A stretch of DNA of 58,758 nt, from the NCBI GenBank assembly GCA_030748215.1, contig JASMMK010000066.1:1-58758 (forward strand), given 5' to 3'. Source of the stretch: Candidatus Scalindua sp. (GTDB lineage: Bacteria; Planctomycetota; Brocadiia; Brocadiales; Scalinduaceae). The first letter of the stretch is position 1, and each line of letters starts with the position of its first letter. The translations under genes and the position numbers were made by a program. Positions 8,401 to 17,372 of this stretch are shown in pieces. Under the pieces are notes generated by a model. It searched no databases, had not been told where the DNA came from, and saw nothing but the letters and a program-made list of their open reading frames with translations.

Positions 8401-9822
8401 TTATACCGTTATTTTATTATTACTTACTGGTTCTTTTTTAACCTTATTCTTTGCAACACTTTTATCAGACACAGGATAATTACCGGAAAAACACGCCGTA
8501 CAATAATGATTACGCGGAGAAGCCGCACAACTCAACATTCCCTCCGTACTCAGGTAACCCAGGCTGTCTGCTTTTAGAAAAGCTGTTATCTCTTCAAGTG
8601 AATGGTTAGCGGCAATGAGTTCATCCTTACTCTGAAAATCAATCCCATAACGACAGGGAAAACGATGAGGAGGACAGCTGATCCTCAGATGCACCTCAGT
8701 AGCGCCCGCCTTACGCAAAAGCTTTACCCTTGATTTTGAGGTAGTTCCACGCACAATAGAGTCATCAACCACTACAACCCTTTTGCCCTTCACAACCTCT
8801 GCAATAGCGTTAAGTTTAAGCTCAACCTTCTTATGTCGGCTCCCCTGCTCAGGCTGTATAAATGTCCTTCCCACATAGTGATTCCTAATAAATCCACGAT
8901 CCAACGGTATTCCCGACTCTTCCGAATAACCCATTGCTGCCGAATTTCCTCCCTCCGGAACAGCAACTACAACATCAGCATCCACGGGAAACTCTTTTGC
9001 CAGTTTCACCCCAAGCCGCTTTCGAAAAAGATGAACATTATCACCAAAAAGATTGCTATCAGGGCGGGCAAAATAGATTAGCTCAAATATGCAATAGGCA
9101 GGTTTAATCCGCCTTTGCGAACAAAATATCTCACTTTTCAAACCATCCTTGTTAATGTAAACTACTTCACCAGGTTCAACGTCTCTTACAAATTCCGCAC
9201 CAACTTGATCCAGAGCACAAGTCTCAGAAGCCAAGACATAACTACTGTTCAGCTTCCCAATTGAAAGCGGCCGAAATCCATTTGGATCCCGTACTCCTAC
9301 CATTTCATCTTTTGTTAAGAACAGGAGGGCATAAGCACCTTTTAAATGGTTCAATACGTGAGAAAGATTTGGTTTTTCTAAATGGCTTGGTTTAGCCATT
9401 ATATGCACTATGACTTCTGTATCTGAAGTTGTGTGGAAGATTGAACCGTGCTGCTCGTAATCGTATCGTAGCTTACCAGCACCCAGCAGTTGGCCATTAT
9501 GCGCGATAGCAACCTCACCCTTGGCATATAACACTACCATTGGTTGCACGTTGTCTATACTATCACTTGCACCAAAAGTAGAATATCTGACGTGACCAAT
9601 CGCATGCGGGTTTTTTATCTTGTGCAGACTCTCAGGAGTAAAAACATCACTTACCAATCCAAAGTCTTTGTGATAGATTATGCTATTACCGTCAGTAGAG
9701 GCAATACCAGCACTCTCTTCACCGCGATGTTGTAGAGAATAGAGACCATAATAGACCTTCTCTGCCGCATCATCGCAATCAAAAACCCCAAATAATCCGC
9801 AATATTCTCGTGCTTTTGCCAA
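8401..9822 (-). CDS. purF: Amidophosphoribosyltransferase, iron-sulfur type
   Basis: First committed step of purine synthesis (PRPP + glutamine to phosphoribosylamine). The N-terminal nucleophile Cys8 (EYCGLFGVFD) follows a short propeptide. The glutaminase domain has SLQHRGEESAGI and HNGQL; the PRTase loop is VVVVDDSIVRGTTS. Cysteines in AYCIFELIYFARPDS, ISCPPHRFPC and HYCTACFSG match the positions that bind the 4Fe-4S cluster in the Bacillus-type enzyme, so this is the cluster-bearing, oxygen-sensitive class. The start is TTG at 9822: an in-frame TGA lies five codons upstream and no ATG precedes the active cysteine. Confidence 0.97.
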   Translation of the reverse strand: MAKAREYCGLFGVFDCDDAAEKVYYGLYSLQHRGEESAGIASTDGNSIIYHKDFGLVSDVFTPESLHKIKNPHAIGHVRYSTFGASDSIDNVQPMVVLYAKGEVAIAHNGQLLGAGKLRYDYEQHGSIFHTTSDTEVIVHIMAKPSHLEKPNLSHVLNHLKGAYALLFLTKDEMVGVRDPNGFRPLSIGKLNSSYVLASETCALDQVGAEFVRDVEPGEVVYINKDGLKSEIFCSQRRIKPAYCIFELIYFARPDSNLFGDNVHLFRKRLGVKLAKEFPVDADVVVAVPEGGNSAAMGYSEESGIPLDRGFIRNHYVGRTFIQPEQGSRHKKVELKLNAIAEVVKGKRVVVVDDSIVRGTTSKSRVKLLRKAGATEVHLRISCPPHRFPCRYGIDFQSKDELIAANHSLEEITAFLKADSLGYLSTEGMLSCAASPRNHYCTACFSGNYPVSDKSVAKNKVKKEPVSNNKITV

Positions 9823-9864
9823 GTTTAAGACTCATTTTGAGAGGTAATAGATATTCAGACGTGG

Positions 9865-9892
9865 ATTATAACAGGACGACAAAACGTGTCAA
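9865..9892 (-). promoter_or_regulatory. Perfect-consensus sigma70 promoter for purFM
   Basis: On the minus strand TTGACA (9887-9892) and TATAAT (9865-9870) are separated by 16 bases, matching both consensus hexamers exactly. The predicted start near 9858 leaves a leader of about 36 bases before the purF TTG. Two tandem copies of a 10-base unit (TCAAATTAGA on the plus strand, about 9892-9911) lie directly upstream of the -35 element and could act as an UP-element or operator. Confidence 0.75.
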
Positions 9893-9986
9893 ATCAAATT
9901 AGATCAAATTAGATAAAACTTGCAGTGTCCAGGCTATTATGTTAAGAATTTCAGACAAAAGCGGCAGTGAAAAACCATAAATTAGC

Positions 9987-10634
9987 ATGACAAAAAAAGA
10001 CTTTCTTCATAGAATCAGGCTCTATGTACTAATTAGCAACAGCATTGCAACAAAATCAGTTAAAGAAACGACAAGACTTGTCATAGATGGCGGTGCGGAT
10101 GCCATTCAATTGCGTGAGAAAACAATATCTGACAGCGAGTTCATAAAACTGGCCGGAGAAGTGCGTGATATAGCTACCAAAAATGGCACCTTGTTGATCA
10201 TTAATGACCGTGTACATATTGCCAGAAAAGTTAATGCGGATGGCGTCCATTTAGGCCAACAGGATATGTGTGCCTTAGAGGCAAGAGACATTATAGGCAA
10301 TGAAAAGATCATTGGAGTATCTACACATAGTATTACACAGGCAAAGCAGGCACAAGAAGATGGTGCGGATTATATTGCTATTGGCCCCATTTATCCTACC
10401 AGGACAAAAGATCATGAACCATCTGTAGGAATTGAAATTATTCGGGAAATTTCTGGAACAGTAAATATTCCACTTATTGCTATTGGTGCTATAACCCTTG
10501 ATAATCTAGATGAGGTACTAAAAGCCGGAGCTTCAAGGATAGCAGTATGTTCGGCAATTATAGGTTCAAAAGATATCTATTCCTCCACAAGGCAGTTCAA
10601 AGAAAAATTAGATGGAGTGCAGGTGCACAGATAA
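9987..10634 (+). CDS. thiE: Thiamine phosphate synthase
   Basis: ThiE joins HMP-PP and the thiazole phosphate into thiamine phosphate. The 215-aa TIM-barrel protein shows DAIQLREKTISD, INDRVHIARKVNADGVHLGQQDM, VSTHSITQAKQA, YIAIGPIYPTRTKDH and a C-terminal phosphate-binding IAIGAI...AGASRIAVCSAI. These are family landmarks. The ATG at 9987 has no strong ribosome binding site. I see no TPP riboswitch in the intergenic region shared with purF and no other thiamine gene nearby. Confidence 0.94.
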   Translation: MTKKDFLHRIRLYVLISNSIATKSVKETTRLVIDGGADAIQLREKTISDSEFIKLAGEVRDIATKNGTLLIINDRVHIARKVNADGVHLGQQDMCALEARDIIGNEKIIGVSTHSITQAKQAQEDGADYIAIGPIYPTRTKDHEPSVGIEIIREISGTVNIPLIAIGAITLDNLDEVLKAGASRIAVCSAIIGSKDIYSSTRQFKEKLDGVQVHR

Positions 10635-10678
10635 CAATTATGAACAAAAGAAATATTGCAACCTAAAGGCACTATTAT

Positions 10679-12307
10679 ATGCAAGAAAAGAAGAGTTTCT
10701 TAAAATCTGCAAAAACCGTTAGCCTCTGCACACTGTTAAGCCGAATATTGGGACTGGCACGGGACATAATATGTGCAAGCTTCTTTGGTACCAGTCTGGC
10801 CTGGGATGCCTTTGTCGTTGCCTTCAAGATACCAAACCTCTTCCGCCGGCTCTTTGGTGAAGGAGCGTTGAGTGCCGCCTTCATTCCTGTTTTTACAGAA
10901 TATCTTGAAACCAAAAGCAAGAAAGATGCATGGGAACTCGTAAACGTAACAGGAACATTACTTTTCATAATTCTTGGAAGCATGGTTGTACTTGCAGAGA
11001 TTTCGTTCTCTATTATTCCCACAGTTTTCTCTCTTAACAGCAAGTGGGAATTAGTATTAAGCCTGCTTTTGATAACATCTCCGTATGTTATGTTTATATG
11101 CATGGTAGCGTTTGCAATGGCTGTATTGAATTCGCTCAAGCATTTCCTGATGCCAGCCCTTGCACCTGTCGCCCTGAATGCTTGCTGGATTTTGGGAGTA
11201 TTATTTCTTACACCTGCTTTCGGGGACACGCTGGACACAAAAATATTCGGAGTTGCAGTAGTAATTCTGATAGGGGGCATGATCCAACTGGCAATTCAAG
11301 TACCGGTCTTAAGAAAAGAGGGAATTACCTTTTGGCCTTCATTTAATTTTTTACATCCCGGTCTGAAGCGTATCATAACCCTGATGCTCCCCATAATTTT
11401 CGGTCTAGCCGTTGTTCAGATAAATGTATTAATGGACAGCTTTATTGCTATTGCCTTTGCCAAACCACCAGATGGTGCTGAACATTTTTCTCTTATTGGT
11501 ATTAAAATACCATATCCCCTGGAAACGGGAGCCGCATCAGTGTTGTACTATGGCGATAGGCTAATCCAATTCCCATTAGGCGTATTTGGAATAGCAATGG
11601 CAACCGCCGTATTCCCATATTTCTCCACATATGCCGCACGTAAAGACTGGACAAACTTCACTGATACGTTTAACCAGGCAATAAGGGTTATACTATTCAT
11701 CGGAATCCCTGCATCTGTTGGCTTAATACTATTGAGAAGACCACTCGTAGAATTGTTTTATGAAAGGAATGCGTTTACGGCAGAATCGACCTATAGAACA
11801 TCTACTGTTATACTCTTCTACGCCATTGGCGTATGGGCCTACTCCACCTCCCATGTAATCATTAGAGCCTTCTACTCCATACAGGATACAAAGACACCAG
11901 TAAAAGTAGGCGCTGGCATGGTAGCCCTTAACCTTATTCTCAATTTAACTCTAATCTGGTTCCTTCGTGAAGGAGGCCTCGCGTTGGCAACGGCTATAAG
12001 CGCAACAATCCAGATAATAATCTTGTTTGTCCTTCTCCGCAAAAGACTCAATATCACCGGACATAAGCACATCATTACATCAGCGATCAAGACATTGACC
12101 GCAACCTTTATTATGTACGTCACATGCTGGATAATGCTGAAGATAGTACCAACCGGTGACGGTAAGCTTATGGTGAAATTCATACGGCTTCTCATACCTC
12201 TGACGACGGCTCTTATAGTGTTCTTTACCGTATCATTTCTATTAAAATCGGAAGAATTAAAATATCTATACAATTCGTTCAGGAGAAGAAAGAACAGTGC
12301 AGTTTAA
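10679..12307 (+). CDS. murJ: Lipid II flippase MurJ (MviN family)
   Basis: MurJ flips the peptidoglycan precursor lipid II across the inner membrane. The protein has 542 aa, the usual size, and about 14 hydrophobic segments. The N-terminal KTVSLCTLLSRILGLARD and FRRLFGEGALSAAFIPVF are the family's most conserved stretches. AKG-like PLGVFGIAMATAVFPYFS and ERNAFTAEST also fit. The ATG at 10679 has AAAGG nearby. The gene starts 45 bases after thiE on the same strand and may share its transcript. Its presence argues that this lineage makes peptidoglycan. Confidence 0.95.
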   Translation: MQEKKSFLKSAKTVSLCTLLSRILGLARDIICASFFGTSLAWDAFVVAFKIPNLFRRLFGEGALSAAFIPVFTEYLETKSKKDAWELVNVTGTLLFIILGSMVVLAEISFSIIPTVFSLNSKWELVLSLLLITSPYVMFICMVAFAMAVLNSLKHFLMPALAPVALNACWILGVLFLTPAFGDTLDTKIFGVAVVILIGGMIQLAIQVPVLRKEGITFWPSFNFLHPGLKRIITLMLPIIFGLAVVQINVLMDSFIAIAFAKPPDGAEHFSLIGIKIPYPLETGAASVLYYGDRLIQFPLGVFGIAMATAVFPYFSTYAARKDWTNFTDTFNQAIRVILFIGIPASVGLILLRRPLVELFYERNAFTAESTYRTSTVILFYAIGVWAYSTSHVIIRAFYSIQDTKTPVKVGAGMVALNLILNLTLIWFLREGGLALATAISATIQIIILFVLLRKRLNITGHKHIITSAIKTLTATFIMYVTCWIMLKIVPTGDGKLMVKFIRLLIPLTTALIVFFTVSFLLKSEELKYLYNSFRRRKNSAV

Positions 12308-12310
12308 GAT

Positions 12311-12332
12311 ATGGACAAACGAGTTTGTCCAT
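12311..12332. repeat. Perfect 10-bp palindrome with 2-base loop after murJ
   Basis: ATGGACAAAC-GA-GTTTGTCCAT lies three bases after the murJ stop. It has no trailing T-run, so it is not a typical intrinsic terminator. The long stem and GA loop resemble the palindromes at 44232 and 49018. Confidence 0.6.
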
Positions 12333-12458
12333 GCTACCCATACAAGGAGCCTGCCCATACCTGCATATTTTTTTATCCTTCTTTTTAGTAAGTCTTTTGT
12401 TTATAATCCTTAAAACTATTTTTAATTTAACGTATTATTCTTTAAAATCTTATAAAAA

Positions 12459-12992
12459 ATGGCTAGAGGTCTTTCAAAATCTCCAACAAGTAATAAATTA
12501 TCAGTTACATTTTTCCTTCTACTCATGGGATTTGCATTCTATATTTCCTGTGTCGGTTTTCATGAAAGGACAAATTTCACTACCGAAAATACGGTGCGAC
12601 ATTACAATGGCAACGAAGAGGAGGACAATGATGATTCGAATTACGAGTACGACGAAAGTCTGTTACAGGAGGGGTTTTACTTCCCTAAATCGTACAGAGA
12701 ACTCCTGGATATCACTCATGTACACACGTTTACAATTCCCCTGATCATATTCGTCATGTCGCGCATACTTTCCATGACACAGATACGTGACTGGATAAAG
12801 ATTACGATTTATGGCACAGCCTTCACTGGTATAATAATGAACCTGTCAGGCCCTTTGCTGGTAAGTTTCGTATCAAACGTGTTTTCCGTATCCATAATAG
12901 CATCATATTTTCTTCTCGGTATCTCTTTTGTCGCGTTTATATCAATACCAATGTATGAAATGTGGTTTAAGCCAAAAGAAGCGAATATGTGA
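12459..12992 (+). CDS. Predicted membrane protein of unknown function
   Basis: I do not recognise this 177-aa protein. It has a first hydrophobic segment around residues 14-33 (LSVTFFLLLMGFAFYISCVG). A strongly acidic stretch follows near 53-67 (GNEEEDNDDSNYEYDE), then HVHTFTIPLIIFVMSRI. At least two more hydrophobic segments occupy the C-terminal half, ending MYEMWFKPKEANM. The pattern suggests four membrane helices with an acidic loop between the first two. It lies between murJ and the CPA1 antiporter on the same strand, 67 bases upstream of the latter. No ribosome binding site is evident at the ATG. Confidence 0.65.
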   Translation: MARGLSKSPTSNKLSVTFFLLLMGFAFYISCVGFHERTNFTTENTVRHYNGNEEEDNDDSNYEYDESLLQEGFYFPKSYRELLDITHVHTFTIPLIIFVMSRILSMTQIRDWIKITIYGTAFTGIIMNLSGPLLVSFVSNVFSVSIIASYFLLGISFVAFISIPMYEMWFKPKEANM

Positions 12993-13059
12993 TACATAAA
13001 AATCTTCTATTGTTTTTCAAACAGCAAGTAACCTACTTACATAAAAACACACGCTAACC

Positions 13060-14295
13060 ATGGAAATGCTAGACCTTTGCGCCCTGCTTTTGAGCCTGGC
13101 AGCAATCTTCAGTTATATCAATTTCCGATTTATCAAATTACCGACTACCATTGGCATTATGCTGATCGCAATGTTTATCTCGGTAAGCCTGGTAGTACTG
13201 GGCCATTGTGGTTTTGAAGGCATTCAAAACAAGGCAACTGCAGTTTTGGAAGGCATTGATTTCAACAAAGCCTTGATGCACGGCATGTTGAGTTTCCTCC
13301 TGTTTTCCGGTGCCTTGCACGTAAATCTTGAGGATCTGGCCAGGCATAAATGGATCATCAGCATACTTGCCACATTCGGTGTGGTAATTAGCACTTTTAT
13401 AGTTGGTGGCTCTGCATGGGTCGTGTTCTTGATTATTGGAATCAAATTACCATTTATTTACTGTTTGCTATTTGGGAGTCTTATAGCACCAACTGATCCA
13501 ATAGCAGTAATCGGCATCCTCAAGAAAGCGGGAATTCCTAAAAGCCTTGAGACCAAAATCACCGGTGAAAGTCTTTTTAATGATGGTGTTGCTGTTGTTG
13601 TGTTTCTGGTTATAATGGGAATTATCGCGGGAGGCCATGACGTTACGGTTGGGCACATAATGCTCCTGTTTGTAGAAGAAGCTATAGGTGGAATATTTTT
13701 CGGATTTGCGATTGGCTGGCTGGCATACTTAATGCTGAAGAGTGTAGACAATTATCAGGTTGAAGTACTCCTCACTTTAGCACTGGTCATGGGCGGTTAC
13801 GCTCTCGCACACGCTATCCACGTTTCAGGCCCTATTGCTATGGTAGTCGCAGGAATTTTTATCGGCAACAAAGGACGCCTCTTTGCCATGAGTGACAAGA
13901 CCAGGGAACACCTGGATTCTTTCTGGGAATTAATGGATGAGATATTAAATGCGGTCCTTTTCCTGCTAATTGGTCTTGAGATATTAGTCCTTGCTATAGA
14001 GGGAAGTTATTTAATTGCCGGTCTGACGATGATACCGGTTGTGCTGCTTGCACGTTTCATAAGCGTAGGCTTGCCAGTCACGTTCATGCGACGCATAAGG
14101 TATTTCAGCCCTAATGCCGTAAAGATTATGACCTGGGGTGGCCTGAGAGGGGGTATATCAGTAGCCCTGGCTCTTTCCGTTCCGAGTGGATCTGAAAGAG
14201 AAGCTTTATTGACCATCACTTACACCATAGTGGTATTTTCTATACTGGTACAGGGCTTGACAATTGGACGTCTGGTGGCTTCAAAAGAAAGTTGA
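13060..14295 (+). CDS. CPA1-family sodium/proton antiporter (NhaP-like)
   Basis: Cation:proton antiporter controlling cytoplasmic pH and sodium. The 411-aa protein has about a dozen hydrophobic segments. The CPA1 signatures GSLIAPTDPIAVIGILKKAG and GESLFNDGVAVVVF are present; the ND pair is typical of electroneutral CPA1 exchangers. WGGLRGGISVALALSVP near the C-terminus is also conserved. There is no long cytoplasmic tail or TrkA domain, so it is the short bacterial form. The ATG at 13060 is used, with an alternative ATG two codons later. Ion specificity (Na or K) cannot be read from the sequence. Confidence 0.9.
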   Translation: MEMLDLCALLLSLAAIFSYINFRFIKLPTTIGIMLIAMFISVSLVVLGHCGFEGIQNKATAVLEGIDFNKALMHGMLSFLLFSGALHVNLEDLARHKWIISILATFGVVISTFIVGGSAWVVFLIIGIKLPFIYCLLFGSLIAPTDPIAVIGILKKAGIPKSLETKITGESLFNDGVAVVVFLVIMGIIAGGHDVTVGHIMLLFVEEAIGGIFFGFAIGWLAYLMLKSVDNYQVEVLLTLALVMGGYALAHAIHVSGPIAMVVAGIFIGNKGRLFAMSDKTREHLDSFWELMDEILNAVLFLLIGLEILVLAIEGSYLIAGLTMIPVVLLARFISVGLPVTFMRRIRYFSPNAVKIMTWGGLRGGISVALALSVPSGSEREALLTITYTIVVFSILVQGLTIGRLVASKES

Positions 14296-14369
14296 AAGTG
14301 CCTAAAGTTTGAAGTGAAAAGTTGTGGAATTCTTTTTTAATTTTTTAAAGACTCTATGTATAACGAAAA

Positions 14370-14633
14370 ATGAACAAGTTTGTTGATCCAAAACTTTATG
14401 ACTTGCCTTCTTCTACAAAATTAGAACAGGTTGGCACCAATCAATATGACATAGTCATTCAACGTAAAAGTAGAATAATTATGAAGGACGGTGAAGGCAT
14501 ACTGGTAAAGGTTAACAAAATCAAAGAACATGTTTCAAATGCAAAAGTAGGTTTGAAGACATCCGCCCCTGTCTGTAGTAAAACAAAATCATTTCTGGAA
14601 GAGCACGGCATTAGTGTGTCGACCAACTGTTGA
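14370..14633 (+). CDS. Small conserved-looking hypothetical protein
   Basis: An 87-aa soluble protein I do not recognise. It begins MNKFVDPKLYDLPSS, has a basic beta-rich middle (YDIVIQRKSRIIMKDGEG) and ends with two cysteines (PVCSKTKSFLEEHGISVSTNC). No signal peptide or membrane segment is seen. It sits between the antiporter and the convergent kinase gene, whose stop is 24 bases away. Start and coding status rest on frame length and plausible composition only. Confidence 0.5.
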   Translation: MNKFVDPKLYDLPSSTKLEQVGTNQYDIVIQRKSRIIMKDGEGILVKVNKIKEHVSNAKVGLKTSAPVCSKTKSFLEEHGISVSTNC

Positions 14634-14657
14634 GAGGTCAAAAAAAGCAACAAACTT

Positions 14658-16622
14658 TTAAGGAGCTTCCTCACTCCGATAGCCAATGACTGCAGTTTTC
14701 TTTCTACTACTCAGATGCCTGTCTATTGCACCGGAAAGTTTCACTACGTCAATCGGTTTAGAAATGTAATCGTCCATACCTGCATCAAGACACTTTTCAC
14801 GATCACCTTCTATGGCATTCGCTGTCATGGCTATTATCGGAATGTTATGATTACGCACATCTGAATTCAGATTACGTATAACACCGGTAGCTTCATAACC
14901 GTCCATCACCGGCATCTGACAGTCCATTAATACCAGGTCGTAATTGAATCTCTCCAGTGATTCGACAGCCTCCTTGCCATTAGCAACAACATCCGCATGG
15001 TATCCAAGTTTTTTATCCAAAATACGTAATGCGACCTTTTGATTGATAACATTATCCTCAACAAGTAGAATCCGAATATGTTGTTTATGACTCTCGGAGA
15101 TAGAATATTGGGTAACAATTTGATCGGTTGTTTCTTCCTCAAAACTTGCAGGTTGTCCGGTAACGATCCTGAGGCATTCCAGCAACTGTGATTGTTTTAT
15201 CGGCTTGTGCAGATATGCCGCAAATCCCAGCCCTTTAAAATGCTCAGCATCCCCTCGATTACCAACCGAAGTCAGCATTACAAGAATCAAATCCTTAAAC
15301 CGTAAATCTGACTTGATTTCCTTACAAAGCGATTCGCCATCCACCGCTGGCATACAATAGTCAAGCAAGGCAATCTTAAATGAATCTTTACAATTATCCG
15401 CTTCGTGCAGCTTCTTCATCGCTTCCTCAGCCGAACCAGTTTCATCAACCCGGCAATGCCAGGATTCGAGGTACTCTTTCAATATGTGACGATTGGTACC
15501 GTTGTCATCAACAATCAGTACACGCATATTTTCTATGTCTCCCAGTTCTATCGGAATCTGTTGCTGATCATCATAAGGTTGTTTCTCCATCTCAGCTGTA
15601 AACCAGAATGTAGATCCCTCACCCTCGTTACTTTCCACACCAATTTGGCCTCCCATCAACTCTGTAATTTGTTTGGAAATTGCCAATCCTAACCCGGTAC
15701 CGCCATGCTGCCTGGTAGCAGAGGCGTCTGCCTGATAAAATGGCTTGAACAATAGGTCCTTACGATCATCAGATATTCCAATACCGGTATCTCTAACATC
15801 AAACCGTATTGTGACATTCGATTTTGTTTCTTCAACCATAGTCACGCTAATTTCGATTTCTCCGCTGTCTGTAAATTTGATGGCATTGCCGGTAAGGTTA
15901 AGCAAAACCTGCCGCAATCGTCCTGGATCACCTCGCAATAGGAAAGGTACTTCAGGGTTGATAAAACAGGACAATTCCAGACTCTTCTCATGTGCCTTGA
16001 TGGCGATGATATCAGTAGCATTCTCCGCTGTAATACGTAGATCAAAATTAATATTCTCCATCTCCATTTTCCCTGCCTCTATCTTGGAGAAATCCAGCAT
16101 ATCGTTAATAATAAAGAGCAACGCGTCTGTGCTGTCATGAACTGTATCTGCATATTCACGCTGTTCTTTATTCAATTTAGTGTCTAGTAGTAATTCTGTC
16201 ATACCCACAATACCATTCATTGGTGTTCGTATCTCATGGCTCATGTTGGCCAGAAATTCGCTTTTAGCTTTATTGGCAGCGTCGGCCTCTTCTATAGCAA
16301 TTTCCAATTCATCTGCTTTTTGACGGGCATTCAGGTTTGCTTCCCTTGCCGCATCAATTGCAAGCTTCATCTCTTTTGCAATTCCGAGTTCTCGCTTAAT
16401 TGCAAGATGGATATCATAACCAATCGCCAGGACTCCTAAAAGCATTCCGTCTTCAGCAATCAGCCCCTGGTAAGCCAACGCATATTCAACACCACCCAAA
16501 ATTTCATCCCTCACAACACGAAAATCTTTACGGATTGACCGGCCATCAATAGCCGAGTCACCAGCCTTCTCTTCTATCGTCTTCCAGGCATCAAGAAATC
16601 TATTGCAAATGCTATCAGGCAT
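14658..16622 (-). CDS. Hybrid histidine kinase, intact catalytic part of a disrupted gene
   Basis: The uninterrupted frame encodes 654 aa: a remnant of a sensor domain (1-75) and a coiled-coil linker (76-120, [20 protein letters not shown]). The HisKA domain has phospho-accepting H129 in [12 protein letters not shown]. The HATPase domain shows N246, DTGIG at 278-282 and GGTGLGLA. Two receiver domains follow, with D421 ([12 protein letters not shown]) and D567 ([12 protein letters not shown]). All catalytic residues are present. The sensor continues upstream in the same frame through an amber codon at 16788-16790, so the ATG at 16622 is an internal methionine of the original gene. Either the kinase is expressed without its full sensor, or the whole locus is a pseudogene. 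Confidence 0.85.
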   Translation of the reverse strand: MPDSICNRFLDAWKTIEEKAGDSAIDGRSIRKDFRVVRDEILGGVEYALAYQGLIAEDGMLLGVLAIGYDIHLAIKRELGIAKEMKLAIDAAREANLNARQKADELEIAIEEADAANKAKSEFLANMSHEIRTPMNGIVGMTELLLDTKLNKEQREYADTVHDSTDALLFIINDMLDFSKIEAGKMEMENINFDLRITAENATDIIAIKAHEKSLELSCFINPEVPFLLRGDPGRLRQVLLNLTGNAIKFTDSGEIEISVTMVEETKSNVTIRFDVRDTGIGISDDRKDLLFKPFYQADASATRQHGGTGLGLAISKQITELMGGQIGVESNEGEGSTFWFTAEMEKQPYDDQQQIPIELGDIENMRVLIVDDNGTNRHILKEYLESWHCRVDETGSAEEAMKKLHEADNCKDSFKIALLDYCMPAVDGESLCKEIKSDLRFKDLILVMLTSVGNRGDAEHFKGLGFAAYLHKPIKQSQLLECLRIVTGQPASFEEETTDQIVTQYSISESHKQHIRILLVEDNVINQKVALRILDKKLGYHADVVANGKEAVESLERFNYDLVLMDCQMPVMDGYEATGVIRNLNSDVRNHNIPIIAMTANAIEGDREKCLDAGMDDYISKPIDVVKLSGAIDRHLSSRKKTAVIGYRSEEAP

Positions 16623-17368
16623 TTTAAAAGCTTCAATTAATTCGTTATCCTGATTTGTAATAGTCCAGTACCGGCATTCCCCAAAACCTTCTTCATTTTT
16701 AACAAAGTGCGCTACTTTTACCTGGATATCACGCGCCAGAAAACGTATGGTGGAAGCATCTGTTTTATAACCGCATACTAGTATCGCCTAGTTTACCCCC
16801 TGCATGTTTTTAAGAAACCCCGCTGAAGCGGAAACAATATCTCCTTGAATGTTTTCAATACTTTTGGTAGTTCGATTTTCCGAAACAGCGCGTGTAAAAA
16901 GAGTACTTTTACTGATATCTTCACCAAAATACTGCTCATCAATCGCGTAAAGGACTTTCCCCTTTGTAGCACCATATATTCCGACAATAGCATAAAAGTT
17001 TGAATCTGCAGAAGAAACCAGAGTATTCAGGTAATCACTGAACTTGCCTTCCCACTCCCAATCAGCTTCTGTTGCTTTCTCTCCACCATACTCTTCCATG
17101 GTAACCTGCATGAAGCCGGTGACGGACTCACGAAAATTATAGGAATCAGACTGTCAACCAGATACTTCGCTGACGTAGTTTGTCTGTCGTAGTATTCAAG
17201 AGCAAAGCCGGTTAAGGTATTTACTATCCCCTGACGCACTATCTGGGTTTCCTGGCGTAGACTGGCAAAGTACTCTGCCATAATTTCCACCTGGGCCTGC
17301 ACTTTATCCTGAGCATTATCTTTTTTATCATTAATAGTATTGCTTTGTTTTATTTCTTTCATCGCCAT
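16623..17368 (-). pseudogene. Broken N-terminal sensor region of the hybrid kinase
   Basis: Homologous coding continues upstream of the kinase frame but is broken twice. First, TAG at 16788-16790 separates KNMQGVN from [13 protein letters not shown] in the same frame as the kinase. Second, near 17140-17150 the reading moves from YLVDSLIPIIF to FRESVTGFMQVTMEEYGG in another frame; one extra T in the run AATTTTCG would join them seamlessly. The original start MAMKEIKQSNTIND lies at 17368, four bases after the stop of the solute-binding-like gene. The lesions could be real decay or sequencing/assembly error. The sensor part has no obvious membrane segment. Confidence 0.75.
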
Positions 17369-17372
17369 TCTA

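Noticed and set aside
9823-9986. TPP riboswitch before thiE or purine riboswitch before purF
   Set aside because: The spacer lacks the conserved cores of both; only a promoter and short tandem repeats are seen.
10675-11280. 201-codon open frame antisense to murJ
   Set aside because: Lies wholly opposite strongly conserved murJ sequence; the translation is Ser/Thr/Ile-rich with no domain and no ribosome binding site.
12325-12744. 139-codon frame overlapping the membrane protein at 12459
   Set aside because: Overlaps the 12459-12992 gene in another frame. Its second half is basic and looks like a shifted translation of that gene.
16788-16790. Amber codon read as pyrrolysine or as programmed readthrough
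   Set aside because: No pyrrolysine genes or readthrough signal are visible, and a second lesion (frameshift) lies nearby. Decay or sequence error is simpler.
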